Shown here: in pieces, positions 27,528-35,566 of the stretch
Position numbering within the stretch: position 1 is the first letter of the stretch
How the letters are laid out: the number at the start of each line of letters is the position of its first letter
Assembly: GCA_024278855.1 (NCBI GenBank)
Contig: JAJRSJ010000015.1
Location: 1-44,936 of the forward strand
Reading direction: 5' to 3'
From: Alphaproteobacteria bacterium
Lineage (GTDB): Bacteria; Pseudomonadota; Alphaproteobacteria; Caulobacterales; Maricaulaceae
Length of the DNA: 44,936 bases
The notes under the pieces: generated by a model
What the model was told of the DNA's origin: nothing
The model's input: only the letters and a program-made list of their open reading frames with translations
Database searches by the model: none
Position numbers and translations under genes: made by a program

Positions 27528-29219
27528 TCATTTATTGTTTCTTTCTGTTGAAAATGGAAAACTTGTGAGCGCGCCTTTGGAGGCTGAACCGACCAGAGCC
27601 GCATATTTTGCATAGGCTCCGCTTGGGTAATTTGGTTTGGGCGGTGTCCAGTTTTTGGCGCGGGGTTTAAGATCAGCCGCAACATTTATCTCGCGGGTTT
27701 CTACATCAATGGAAATGATGTCGCCGTCTTCAATAAAAGCGATAGGCCCGCCGTGAGCTGCTTCGGGGGCGACATGACCAATGACGAAGCCGTAGGACGC
27801 GCCGCTAAACCGCCCGTCGGTTATTAGCGCCACATCGTCGATCAAACCTTGACCAACAAGTGCCGCCGTGACCGCCAGCATTTCGCGCATGCCCGGCCCG
27901 CCCGCCGGGCCTTCATTTCTGATGATAATCACATCGCCTTTTTGGCTGCCGTTTTTCTCGACTACGGCAAAGCAATCTTCTTCACTTTCAAATACCCGCG
28001 CCGGGCCAGAGAATTGCAAAGCACCATGCCCGGCCAATTTGGCAACACACCCTTCCGGGGCCAAGTCGCCGTAAAGAATACCGTAACCGCCACGCGATTT
28101 TATGGGGGCGCCGAAATCAAGCACAACTTTTTGGCCCTCGGTTTCCGTACTGGCGTCTATCTCGGCAAACATTGAACGTCCGGTGATTGTCGGCGCATCT
28201 TCAATCCGGCCTGCCGCCTTAAGCCTTTTGCCGACCAGAGCCGAGCCGCCGGCCTCGTATAAATCCTTGGCCAAATATTGCCCGCCGGGTTTGAGGTCGC
28301 CGATGACGGGCGTGGTGCGGGAAATTTCGTCGAATATATCAATGTCAAAATCAACCCCGGCCTCGCGGGCAATAGCCAGCAAATGTAATATGGCATTGGT
28401 CGAGGCTTGGGTAGCCGTAAGCGCCGTGACCGTATTGCGCAGGGAAGTTTGCGTGATGAGTTGGCGCGGCAATCTTTGGTGTTTAACCGCGTCCATCAAA
28501 AGCTAGCCTGCCTTAAACGCTGCAACATTTTTCTCGTCGCAAATGGCGGGGATATCGTTTGTGCCCATGGGCGACAGACCCAAAAATGTCATAGCCATAG
28601 CCATGGTGTTGGCGGTGAATTGACCACCGCATGCGCCCGCGCCGGGGCAGGCGCCTTTCTCCACTGCGTCCAATTCGTCCGCGTCGATCAGATCGGAGGC
28701 GAATGCGCCCACGGCCTCGAACACATCCTGGATGGATAAATCCTTGTCACCGTCTTTTCCCGGCATGCGGCCTGGCATAATCGAGCCGCCGTACAGCACC
28801 ACACCGGGGACATTCATGCGCGCCAACGCCATGGCGGCGGCCGGAATGGTTTTGTCGCACCCGACCAATATAATCACCCCGTCCAGAGAATGACCTTTGA
28901 CCGCCAGTTCAATACTGTCGGCGATGACTTCGCGGCTCATCAGGCTGGCCCGCATACCCTCCGCGCCCATGGTGATGCCGTCGGAAATGGCGATAGAATT
29001 AAAATCGACCGGATAGCCGCCTGCTGCACGAATGCCGGCCCGCACCGGAACCGCCAATTTATCCAAATGCATATTGCACGGCCCCATATTAGTCCAAGTG
29101 TTGAACACGGCCACCAGCGGCTTGTCAAAAGCGGCGTCGTCCATACCGCAAGCCCGCAGCATGGCACGGGCCGGGGCGCGGGCTGGGCCTTTGGTGATAT
29201 GGTCGCTAAGTTTGCTCAT
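27528..29219 (-). pseudogene. ilvD: Dihydroxy-acid dehydratase, interrupted by one in-frame TAG
   Basis: The enzyme dehydrates dihydroxy acids to the 2-oxo acids of valine and isoleucine. The upstream frame (28503-29219, 238 aa) carries the Fe-S cysteines Cys48 (GPCNMHL), Cys121 (GCDKTIP) and Cys197 (GACGGQF) and ends at AAFKAG. After TAG at 28505-28503 the same frame resumes with [18 protein letters not shown] and runs to 27528, including [11 protein letters not shown]. IlvD proteins usually have Q or a similar residue there, so CAG to TAG fits. The total of 563 codons is normal. The downstream part could restart at TTG 28499 or ATG 28496 but lacks the cluster ligands. Either a nonsense mutation or a base error; other genes here end in TAG, so recoding is unlikely. 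Confidence 0.9.
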
Positions 29220-29248
29220 TTATTATTTCCGTTTCGTTTTTAAGTCAT

Positions 29249-29275
29249 AAAAAAACCCGCTTCGAGTGAGCGGGT
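29249..29275 (-). terminator. Intrinsic terminator / candidate attenuator just before ilvD
   Basis: On the minus strand ACCCGCT (29275-29269) pairs with AGCGGGT (29261-29255) around a 7-base loop, followed by a run of seven T including the last stem base. It lies 30 bp before the ilvD start and 24 bp after a Leu/Ile/Val-rich ORF. CGGGT inside the last codons of that ORF (29309-29305) is complementary to ACCCG of the first stem arm, so an alternative fold could block the terminator. A second, all-A/T hairpin lies at 29278-29299. Confidence 0.8.
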
Positions 29276-29299
29276 GCTTTAAAAATCTGTGTTTTTAAA

Positions 29300-29449
29300 T
29301 TACAACCCGTTCAAGCCTAGAATGCTAATCAGTAGCACTAAAAGACCAGTTAATAGAATCAGTTTTGCGGGCACAACAAGTTTGGCAGTAGCGGTTGGTA
29401 TCACTGCCGCTTTGATTGTCTTGCTTGATAATTTATGATCCATAGCCAT
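29300..29449 (-). CDS. 49-aa Leu/Ile/Val-rich peptide: possible ilvD leader peptide or small membrane protein
   Basis: ATG at 29449 (a second in-frame ATG at 29443) to TAA at 29302-29300. The first 20 residues are polar (MAMDHKLSSKTIKAAV); the last half is almost only Leu, Ile, Val, Ala and Gly, e.g. LILLTGLLVLLISILGL. No strong ribosome site is seen. It sits directly before an intrinsic terminator and ilvD, as an attenuation leader would, and its control residues are the cluster's products. It is longer than the usual 15-30 aa leader and could equally be a one-helix membrane peptide. A weak σ70-like promoter (TTGAAT, 17 bases, TATGGT) is at 29560-29532. Confidence 0.5.
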   Translation of the reverse strand: MAMDHKLSSKTIKAAVIPTATAKLVVPAKLILLTGLLVLLISILGLNGL

Positions 29450-29644
29450 AACTTTGTTTTAAGTCCAACAAGCTTCTACGCAAGGGCGGCTCACAAAACA
29501 AGTAAAAATTTGCGCAAAATGGGATATATTGACCATATAAGGAAAAATATCCTAATTCAAACAATTTTAGGGCAATATTAACCACAATAGGTATGTGCGC
29601 GAATGAAAAGCATCAAATCAAAGCGAAACAAAGCGGGTTATGCC

Positions 29645-30022
29645 CTACATTTTAGTTCTAATCGGAAAATGTTTTTTTATAGTATCAGAAACATTAAATA
29701 AATTTATTTGTATTTTTTCTAGTGGCCTTTGTTTTGAAAATATTTTTTCAGCAAAAAACAAGTTCAAATAGGCCTGAGTATCTTGGTTAAACACGTCTAA
29801 CATTTTTCTACCAATAAGATAATCAAACTCAGCACTCCAGTCTTGACCTGTTTCCTTCAGCGCTAAAATACGGAATATATTACACATCACTTCATCTTCT
29901 CTCTGCATCGAGTAAGGTTTTTGCAAATGTTTCAATATTAAATCATAATCTTTATCTACATAAAATGACGCGTAGCTACCTACTAAAAATTTGCGTTTCA
30001 TTTTTAAAAATACGGATTTCAT
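29645..30022 (-). CDS. Hypothetical protein, possible immunity protein
   Basis: 125 aa, low in GC compared with neighbours, rich in Lys, Phe, Leu and Asp, mostly helical by eye (LILKHLQKPYSMQREDEVMC; LNLFFAEKIFSK). No signal peptide, membrane helix or known motif is seen. The ATG at 30022 overlaps the TGA of an open frame without start codon (30147-30019) as ATGA, the usual link of an upstream partner gene with its downstream mate. Size, composition and this link fit the immunity gene of a polymorphic toxin, but this is inference. Not recognised as a named family. Confidence 0.6.
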   Translation of the reverse strand: MKSVFLKMKRKFLVGSYASFYVDKDYDLILKHLQKPYSMQREDEVMCNIFRILALKETGQDWSAEFDYLIGRKMLDVFNQDTQAYLNLFFAEKIFSKQRPLEKIQINLFNVSDTIKKHFPIRTKM

Positions 30023-30147
30023 ATATACATCATTTTTGATTTATCCTTAACATGAACAATTTCATCTTTAGGGTCGAATGTAGTTTTCACACAGGAATTA
30101 GTTTTTCCATCTGCGCCAATTCCCTTTTTTCCTCTAAGCCAGTATTT
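30019..30147 (-). pseudogene. 3' fragment of a lost gene, possible toxin C-terminus
   Basis: 42 codons open from the TAG at 30150-30148 to TGA at 30021-30019, with no ATG before the last lines. The translation looks coding: YWLRGKKGIGADGKTNSCVK, then TTFDPKDEIVHVKDKSK. It overlaps the DUF2283 stop in another frame and ends with an ATGA overlap on the 125-aa gene. Such an end is typical of a gene coupled to its downstream partner. The short charged end also resembles C-terminal toxin domains in style only. The upstream part seems to be deleted and replaced by the DUF2283 gene. Confidence 0.4.
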
Positions 30148-30340
30148 CTATACCTATAATTTCACCATGCTCATCAATGTCTAAATATAAATCTGCGCCC
30201 TTGTAATCGGGTAGGTGTTCACGCAAACGTATTGTCTTCTTCACAACACCCGGCCTACCTCCACCTGGATGCGCGGGAAGTTGCAAGTATGCAACATCTG
30301 CATCGTCTTTGCTGACTTTGAGTTTGATTTTTCTTTTCAT
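30134..30340 (-). CDS. DUF2283 family protein
   Basis: 68 aa. It has the DUF2283 layout: a short strand, D-A-D-V-A-Y-L (residues 12-18), a basic middle, and the closing YLDIDEHGEIIGIEILA, in which a D-x-D/E-x-G turn leads into the G-I-E-I signature. The family is small, cytoplasmic and of unknown function, often near mobile or toxin-antitoxin genes. It runs on the same strand as the 125-aa gene and lies where the upstream part of the fragment's parent gene should have been. Confidence 0.75.
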   Translation of the reverse strand: MKRKIKLKVSKDDADVAYLQLPAHPGGGRPGVVKKTIRLREHLPDYKGADLYLDIDEHGEIIGIEILA

Positions 30341-30431
30341 TGTTTCGCGTCTTAATTATTTGTCACGCTTTTTTAGGGCGGTTTTTAATGGTGTTTTTTT
30401 ATCCTTATGAAGCGGCAAGGTAAAGCCTGTC

Positions 30432-30980
30432 CTAACGCGGACGGTTTTGTTGACGGCGTAGTTTTTTGCGGTGTGGCCGGCGGTTTTTCATGGCTTGGAC
30501 GGCATCTTTGCGTTCGTCTTCTGTGAGCTGGTTTAGGACTTCAATAATCATAGCATCGCCGGATATGGCCAATTTGTGTTTTATCTCCCGGGTTTCGGCC
30601 AGGGATTTTTCTATTGCTTTCAGGTCGAAATTTTCAGCTTTGAGCAGCTTAACCGAACGGCGCTCTGCGCGCCGTAATTGTCTGAACAATTGTCCCGGTC
30701 GTTCGCCCGCCTTGTAATTCAGGTTTTTAAAGGCGCTGACCATGACCTGTTTACGGCGCTCAATTGGCAAAGCCCGCATGAATTTTCGCGGGTCTTCAGA
30801 CAGCGCCTGTCTGCTAGGTGTTAGGCTATTTGTTATGGGCGGATTTTCTGTGACGATTATATCCGGTTTAAATACCCCCGACAGCAGTAATCCAAGCAAC
30901 AAACCATTGAGGCCAATAGAGAGCAACACAGCAATCAGCCAGATATTGCGCGATGGTTTTTCTGGTTTTTGTGTGCTCAT
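30432..30980 (-). CDS. Periplasmic sensor-like protein (CnrR/CpxP-type heavy-metal sensor)
   Basis: 182 aa. One N-terminal transmembrane helix (about 13-37, WLIAVLLSIGLNGLLLGLLLSG) is followed by a helical, highly charged periplasmic part (RRKQVMVSAFKN, LFRQLRRAERRSVKLL) of the kind seen in the heavy-metal resistance/CpxP/Spy fold, and an Arg/Lys-rich tail. No clear metal-binding cluster is seen. It overlaps the preceding anti-sigma-like gene by four bases (ATGA) and follows the ECF sigma gene, as in CnrYXH-like sensing systems. What it senses is unknown. Confidence 0.75.
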   Translation of the reverse strand: MSTQKPEKPSRNIWLIAVLLSIGLNGLLLGLLLSGVFKPDIIVTENPPITNSLTPSRQALSEDPRKFMRALPIERRKQVMVSAFKNLNYKAGERPGQLFRQLRRAERRSVKLLKAENFDLKAIEKSLAETREIKHKLAISGDAMIIEVLNQLTEDERKDAVQAMKNRRPHRKKLRRQQNRPR

Positions 30981-31330
30981 GGCTGCTCTCCCGTTAAATC
31001 CTGTTCAGGGTTTTGATCCAAATTGGTTTCATCATAATCACTGTTAAAACTCATGGACAGCAAGGCTTCTGCGGATGCATAGGCCGTATTTTCATTGGCG
31101 GTTTGCCCAAAACTAAAGCCTATACCGGTGGTCAAAATCAAGGTGGCGGCGATAGATTTCCAAACTGCGAAGTTTTTGTAAGGTATTGGTAAAACCCGGC
31201 TATCTTTGTGGCCATCTTGAGGCGTGTCCAGTGCAGCTTTCAAAATTCGGGCCCGCAATAAGGATATATCCGCGTCCGGTGTTCGGCCCGCCGCCAATAA
31301 CGCGTTTAATTTTTTCTCGTTCATATCCAT
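30977..31330 (-). CDS. Anti-sigma-factor-like membrane protein
   Basis: 117 aa. A cytoplasmic N-terminus of about 60 residues (NEKKLNALLAAGRTPDADIS), one membrane helix at about 58-74 (SIAATLILTTGIGFSFG), and a short acidic periplasmic end (DETNLDQNPEQDLTGEQP). Gene order sigma then small one-helix protein marks it as the likely anti-sigma factor. The ATG at 31330 follows GGAG with a 7-base gap and lies 1 bp past the sigma stop; a longer upstream frame is only the sigma gene read out of frame. No zinc-binding motif is seen. Confidence 0.65.
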   Translation of the reverse strand: MDMNEKKLNALLAAGRTPDADISLLRARILKAALDTPQDGHKDSRVLPIPYKNFAVWKSIAATLILTTGIGFSFGQTANENTAYASAEALLSMSFNSDYDETNLDQNPEQDLTGEQP

Positions 31331-31331
31331 A

Positions 31332-31967
31332 TTAAGTCTCCAATAATTCCGGCTTGTGGCGCAGTAGCTGCGCGCGTAAATTTTTACGTCCCCGTGCCAA
31401 CAGGCTTTCATAGGCCCGCACCCCAATCTCCATAATGTCCGCCGCTTCTATTTGCGACAACTCACGGTAATGGCACAGGATAATGGCCAAGCGTTGACGC
31501 TCGGGCAGGTGGGCCATGGCGTAGTCTACTCTGGTTTTTTGTAGCGCGCTAGTTTGGTCTTGCTCGATGATCTGGGGGGGTAGAAGCTGCGCGTCAACCA
31601 TGTCCGGGAGTGCGTCTGGATAGATTTCGGTTTTCTTGCGCAAGTGGTCATAGCACAGATTTTTGGTGACACGGTACAGCCATGTTGAAAACTTGGCCCG
31701 GCCCGGCTGCCAATTTGGTGCTTGTTTCCAGGCTTTGATAAATACGTCCTGGGCAATATCCTCCGCAATCATTTCGTCCCCGACCATGTAGCGTGCACAT
31801 GATTTTATGGCCGCCAAATGGTGATCCATCAACTCACCTAGCGCACTGGATTGCCCGCGCGCCAGTCTAGCTAAAATATCTGCATCCGGATCGCGGGGGG
31901 GCAGATCAGGCTGGGCCTGATCAGGTTGGCGATGTCTCGATCCGGATGCAGGCTGTGTGCCGGTCAT
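31332..31967 (-). CDS. RNA polymerase ECF sigma factor
   Basis: 211 aa. Region 2: LGELMDHHLAAIKSCARYMV, then EDIAQDVFIKAWKQ and KFSTWLYRVTKNLCYDHLRKK, the -10 reading part. Region 4: LPERQRLAIILCHYRELSQI, then EAADIMEIGVRAYESLLARG, the -35 reading helix-turn-helix. The N-terminus carries about 30 extra Pro/Gln-rich residues. The ATG at 31967 with GGGA upstream is preferred over TTG at 31979. It heads a three-gene unit with the anti-sigma-like and sensor-like genes. An EF-hand protein gene lies just upstream on the same strand and is a likely target or partner. Confidence 0.92.
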   Translation of the reverse strand: MTGTQPASGSRHRQPDQAQPDLPPRDPDADILARLARGQSSALGELMDHHLAAIKSCARYMVGDEMIAEDIAQDVFIKAWKQAPNWQPGRAKFSTWLYRVTKNLCYDHLRKKTEIYPDALPDMVDAQLLPPQIIEQDQTSALQKTRVDYAMAHLPERQRLAIILCHYRELSQIEAADIMEIGVRAYESLLARGRKNLRAQLLRHKPELLET

Positions 31968-32083
31968 AATAATTCCCAAAACGGTATTGGTGGGGGCATC
32001 AAGGGTCAGTATCTACCCGCGCATGTATTTAGGATATACCAATTTCCCGGCGCATACTATTGCGTTTTTAAAAACCATATTGT

Positions 32084-32683
32084 TTAGCGTTTTTTATGGT
32101 GTTTCTTTGGTCGGCGCTGCTCGCTCGCATCCAACATGCCGTCGCCGTTTTTATCTAGCCGGGCAAAGATGGCGTTGGCGGCAGTTTTAAACTCTGCCTT
32201 GTCAATTACGCCGTCGCCATTTGTATCCGGGCGGAATTTATGGCGCATTTTTTGTCGCTTAGCCCGCCGTTCCTGCCTTTTTACTTTGCGGATTTGTCTG
32301 TCCTCACCAGTCAAAACACCGTCGCCATTGGCGTCCATGCGCCGCTTAAGCCTTTGTTTGCCCAGAGCGCGGGCCGCATTATATTCATCCTTGGACACTT
32401 GACCGTCGCCGTTGGTATCTGCTTTACCAAAGCGGGCCTGAGCTCGTTCTTCGCGTTTTTGCTTGCGAAAGGCTGTGCGTTCTGCAGGTGTAAGCACGCC
32501 ATTTGCATCGGTATCGGTCGCGGTAAATCTCTGGTCGCTTTGGGTTAAAAACTCGGCCTGGGATATTAACCCGTCTTTATTGGTATCGGCTTTTTCAGCT
32601 AAAGGGGTGCTTGCCAATGCTGGCAAGCTAGCGGTGACCAACAAGCCGGTCATTGTTAAAATTATTGTTCTTATACGGGTCAT
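32084..32683 (-). CDS. Secreted EF-hand calcium-binding protein
   Basis: 199 aa with a Sec signal peptide (cleavage after SLPALA, about residue 24) and six EF-hand-like loops: DTNKDGLISQAE, DTDANGVLTPAE, DTNGDGQVSKDE, DANGDGVLTGED, DTNGDGVIDKAE and DKNGDGMLDASE. The linkers are very basic (RRAKRQKMRHKF) and the protein ends KKHHKKR. Calcium binding in the periplasm is expected. EF-hand proteins next to ECF sigma and CnrR-like genes are a recurring alphaproteobacterial arrangement, so a signalling or envelope-buffer role is inferred. Confidence 0.88.
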   Translation of the reverse strand: MTRIRTIILTMTGLLVTASLPALASTPLAEKADTNKDGLISQAEFLTQSDQRFTATDTDANGVLTPAERTAFRKQKREERAQARFGKADTNGDGQVSKDEYNAARALGKQRLKRRMDANGDGVLTGEDRQIRKVKRQERRAKRQKMRHKFRPDTNGDGVIDKAEFKTAANAIFARLDKNGDGMLDASEQRRPKKHHKKR

Positions 32684-32764
32684 GTAATGCTCCTGATTTG
32701 GCGTTTATATGGGTTAAACGTCAGCGCAGGGGTTTTCCGTCGCAAAGCTATGATTAAAAGCAGT

Positions 32765-33457
32765 TTACCCGGTGGCTCGTTTTGGGGCTGTGCTGTCTTG
32801 CCGCAAGGCTTCTAGCAAGGCGGGGGCAATATGAGCGGCCGTATCTGGCCGGTCTAATATGCCGCCAAGCGCCGGGGCGGAGCCCAAAAACTGCTTGATG
32901 GTTCCGGCCAGGAGATCATAGGTCTCGAACCCTTCGGCCTCGTCTCCTTGCGCGATCATTAAGGGGTCGAATTTAGCCACGCGGGCCCGCACCGCGTCCA
33001 GCATCCAATAGGCGCGCATAAAGCGGGCCGCGCGGCAATCATAAAGCATAAGCGCCGCGTCCGCCGCCCCGGCCAATCTAATATGGGCCGGTGTGCAGCC
33101 GGCGCGCGCGGCCATAAACCCCCAGTCATAGCTGAGCGACAAAGCCGCCAAAGAACCCAGGAGGACATCCAAATCCGCATTCCCGGCGCAAACTGCGGTA
33201 AAATGGTCGTTCTGGGTTACATATTTGGCATCGGCAATCCGGGCATCGCCGCTCAACACGTCGGCCAGTGTGACACTATAGACAATGCCGGATGTTTCCA
33301 TCAAAGCCCCGCCCATTTGGTCAATCATCAACACGGTTTCGCCCCGCGCCGCTGCCGTTTTGGACAAAGCCAAAACCAACTCTGCGCTGTAAAGCCCGTC
33401 GTCCACCGAAAACACAGGTATGAGCCGACCGTCTGGCCGATTGCAGTTCACTGCCAT
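32765..33457 (-). CDS. MinD/ParA-like protein lacking a P-loop
   Basis: 230 aa. The outline of a deviant-Walker ATPase is visible: a first strand (IPVFSV), helix, second strand with LMIDQMGG in place of the usual D-D/N-D switch, a VTLADVLSGD helix as in MinD/FlhG, and a later LMLYDCRAARF strand. The KGGxGKT loop is absent; its place reads VDDGLYSAE. So ATP binding is doubtful. The ATG at 33457 was chosen because AGGTGGA precedes it; GTG at 33466 is the alternative. It runs on the same strand as sciP, 258 bp downstream of it. Cell-polarity or division function is a guess. Confidence 0.6.
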   Translation of the reverse strand: MAVNCNRPDGRLIPVFSVDDGLYSAELVLALSKTAAARGETVLMIDQMGGALMETSGIVYSVTLADVLSGDARIADAKYVTQNDHFTAVCAGNADLDVLLGSLAALSLSYDWGFMAARAGCTPAHIRLAGAADAALMLYDCRAARFMRAYWMLDAVRARVAKFDPLMIAQGDEAEGFETYDLLAGTIKQFLGSAPALGGILDRPDTAAHIAPALLEALRQDSTAPKRATG

Positions 33458-33613
33458 GGGTTCCACCTATTTAACCACCAATATTCGCGCACATTTTGTG
33501 CTTGTTATTCAAATCTAATCTTACCCGTAAAGGTTTAAAATAAGACTAAGGTCTTGATAAATAACGTATCTTTCCTGAATTTTGCTGTCATCTTGCACCA
33601 TCATAGGCACTGT

Positions 33614-33661
33614 ATCATACGCAATGTTCATCCCGGCATAGGCCGGGAAGGGCGGTATGAT
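33614..33661. repeat. Two-level hairpin in the sciP-downstream gap
   Basis: Outer arms ATCATAC (33614-33620) and GTATGAT (33655-33661), inner arms CCCGG (33632-33636) and CCGGG (33643-33647). The inner part (CCCGGCATAGGCCGGG) resembles the hairpins of the family A elements. It may be a lone half-element or a terminator of sciP without a T-run. Nothing else is recognised in 33458-33715. Confidence 0.5.
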
Positions 33662-33715
33662 GCGTTTTGTTGTAGGGGAATGTTTTCCTGCACCAGAATA
33701 TTGTGCGGGGAACGC

Positions 33716-33973
33716 CTAACGGTAATGCTGAATTCTGGTTGTACGCAAGCCGGAGATCCCGTGGGATTCTATGGAACGTTGCCAGGATAAAAATTCTTCG
33801 GAAGAAAGACCGTAGCGCTTACAAGCACCGTCCAAGGTCAGTAATCCACCGCGCACGGCAGCGACAACTTCGGCTTTACGTCTTATCACCCATCTGACGG
33901 TTTCAGGTTTGGGAAGGTCAGCCAGCGTAAGCGGAGTTCCTTCAGGGCCAATCACCACGTTTTCTTTTTTCAT
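33716..33973 (-). CDS. sciP: CtrA inhibitor SciP (DUF1153)
   Basis: 85 aa. The family signature is present almost unchanged: GPEGTPLTLADLP at residue 9, RWVIRRKAEVVAAVRGGLLT, DGACKRYGLSSEEFLSWQ and the ending GLRTTRIQHYR. The protein is a helix-turn-helix factor that binds CtrA and blocks transcription of CtrA targets late in the cell cycle of Caulobacter and relatives. It is found only in alphaproteobacteria and is the best taxonomic marker here. A plain AGAG lies before the ATG at 33973. Confidence 0.95.
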   Translation of the reverse strand: MKKENVVIGPEGTPLTLADLPKPETVRWVIRRKAEVVAAVRGGLLTLDGACKRYGLSSEEFLSWQRSIESHGISGLRTTRIQHYR

Positions 33974-34283
33974 TTTTTTTCTCTACCACTGTTGTTAGGC
34001 CGTTTAAGTTAGTACCGGACCTGCGTAGTTTTGTTATGGAGCTGTTGTAGAGGACGGAAGTTTAAAAAACCCTAACGCGGCATAAAAAAACTTAATAAAA
34101 TCAGCCCTTTACAAAGGTTAACGCCAACAAACAGTGTTAAGATTTTATTGCGATTTTTCTAAGTTTTTGATTCTATTGCTTTTTTTCGCGGCCAAATCTT
34201 AACGGTTTCGCAAAATCCTATTGTTGGCTTGCGCAGAAAAGTATCTGGACGGCTCGACTTATTGGGCGTGTGTGCCTATTTAG
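33974..34283. promoter_or_regulatory. AT-rich sciP-mnmA divergent intergenic region
   Basis: 310 bp with no gene. It contains T/A tracts and three TTAA-centred blocks, GTTAACG (34117-34123), GTTAAG (34136-34141) and CTTAACG (34198-34204), that resemble CtrA half-sites, and one GANTC methylation site (GATTC, 34169-34173). No perfect TTAA-N7-TTAA box is found. Both divergent promoters must lie here. Cell-cycle control of sciP by CtrA and DNA methylation is known in Caulobacter; for this region it is inference. Confidence 0.4.
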
Positions 34284-35468
34284 ATGCTTATGAGTGAAAA
34301 CTTACCCAAAACCTATACGCGAAACCCTGATGATTTAAACTTAAACTCATTGGGGTTTGCCAAGCCGTGCGCGGCCACAAGGGTGGTTGTGGCTATGTCC
34401 GGCGGTGTGGACAGCTCCGTCTGTGCCGCCATGCTAGCACGGGAGGGTTATGAGGTTATCGGCATCACCTTGCAGCTTTATGACCACGGGGCAGCGATAA
34501 AATCTGCCAAAGCTTGTTGCGCCGGGCAAGATATATATGATGCGCGGCGTGTGGCAGAAAGCTGCGGTTTCCCACATTATGTTCTGGACTATGAAAGCAA
34601 GTTTTCAGATGCGGTCATGGCCGATTTTGCCGATACATATCTGCAAGGCGCAACCCCGATCCCCTGTGTGCGCTGTAACCAGACCGTCAAGTTTCGCGAT
34701 CTGTTACAGGTGGCCAAAGATCTGGGCGCGGACTGCATGGCTACGGGGCATTATGTGCGCCGGGTCGTGGTGGACGGCAAAGCCCAGTTGCACAGGGCCG
34801 TGGACGCAAGCAAAGACCAGTCTTATTTCCTGTTCACCACTAGCCAGGAACAACTGGACTTCTTGCGCTTCCCTCTGGGCGGGCAAGATAAGTCCGTGAC
34901 CCGGGATATGGCCATAGAGTTGGGGTTGTCCGTGGCCAACAAGCCCGACAGTCAGGACATATGTTTTGTGCCGACGGGAAAATATACCGACGTGATTAAA
35001 AAGCTGCGACCGGACGCCGCCAACCCCGGCGAGGTCGTACATGTGGACGGTACTGTGCTGGGCATGCACGAAGGCATTATGCATTACACTATCGGCCAAA
35101 GGCGCGGGCTAAACATTACAGACGGCAGCGGTCAAGACCCGCTCTATGTGCTGCGGCTGGACGCGGCCAAGAAACAAGTGATCGTCGGCCCACGCAAAAA
35201 ACTTCTAAAAAGCCGCATATATATAGAGGATGTCAACTGGCTCGGCGCAGGCATGTTTGAACAAGCCCTGGACGGGCGCAAGATATTGGTAAAAACCCGC
35301 TCCATGCGCCCGCCAGTGGTAGCGCAGTTTACAGCGCTCGGCAACGAAATTGTGGTAGACCTAACGGAACGAGAAGAAGGCATAGCGCCGGGGCAAGCCT
35401 GTGTGTTCTATGACGCGGATACACCGAGCAGAGTACTGGGTGGTGGCTGGATTTTTGCGGCGGGATAA
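34284..35468 (+). CDS. mnmA: tRNA-specific 2-thiouridylase
   Basis: 394 aa enzyme that thiolates U34 of tRNA-Lys, -Glu and -Gln. Visible: PP-loop SGGVDSS (39-45), [14 protein letters not shown], the persulfide pair Cys131 ([11 protein letters not shown]) and Cys227 (DSQDICFV), [16 protein letters not shown] and the C-terminal β-barrel ending [10 protein letters not shown]. About 30 extra N-terminal residues precede the PP-loop domain. The start is one of two close ATGs (34284, 34290), neither with a good ribosome site. It is a single gene facing away from sciP. Confidence 0.95.
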   Translation: MLMSENLPKTYTRNPDDLNLNSLGFAKPCAATRVVVAMSGGVDSSVCAAMLAREGYEVIGITLQLYDHGAAIKSAKACCAGQDIYDARRVAESCGFPHYVLDYESKFSDAVMADFADTYLQGATPIPCVRCNQTVKFRDLLQVAKDLGADCMATGHYVRRVVVDGKAQLHRAVDASKDQSYFLFTTSQEQLDFLRFPLGGQDKSVTRDMAIELGLSVANKPDSQDICFVPTGKYTDVIKKLRPDAANPGEVVHVDGTVLGMHEGIMHYTIGQRRGLNITDGSGQDPLYVLRLDAAKKQVIVGPRKKLLKSRIYIEDVNWLGAGMFEQALDGRKILVKTRSMRPPVVAQFTALGNEIVVDLTEREEGIAPGQACVFYDADTPSRVLGGGWIFAAG

Positions 35469-35566
35469 CAATCATCTTAACAAAAGGTCCAAGCGCAACC
35501 TTCTCTTTATTTTCTACAATTTATAGTGTAGTCGGTATATATGACAAATTGTTGCTAGGAGAACAC

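Noticed and set aside
28503-28505. TAG recoded as an amino acid
   Set aside because: Other intact genes in the window (SCP2, sucC, DUF2283, methyltransferase) end with TAG, so general recoding would extend them.
33974-34283. A perfect CtrA box before sciP
   Set aside because: Only TTAA half-sites are present; no TTAA-N7-TTAA spacing was found.
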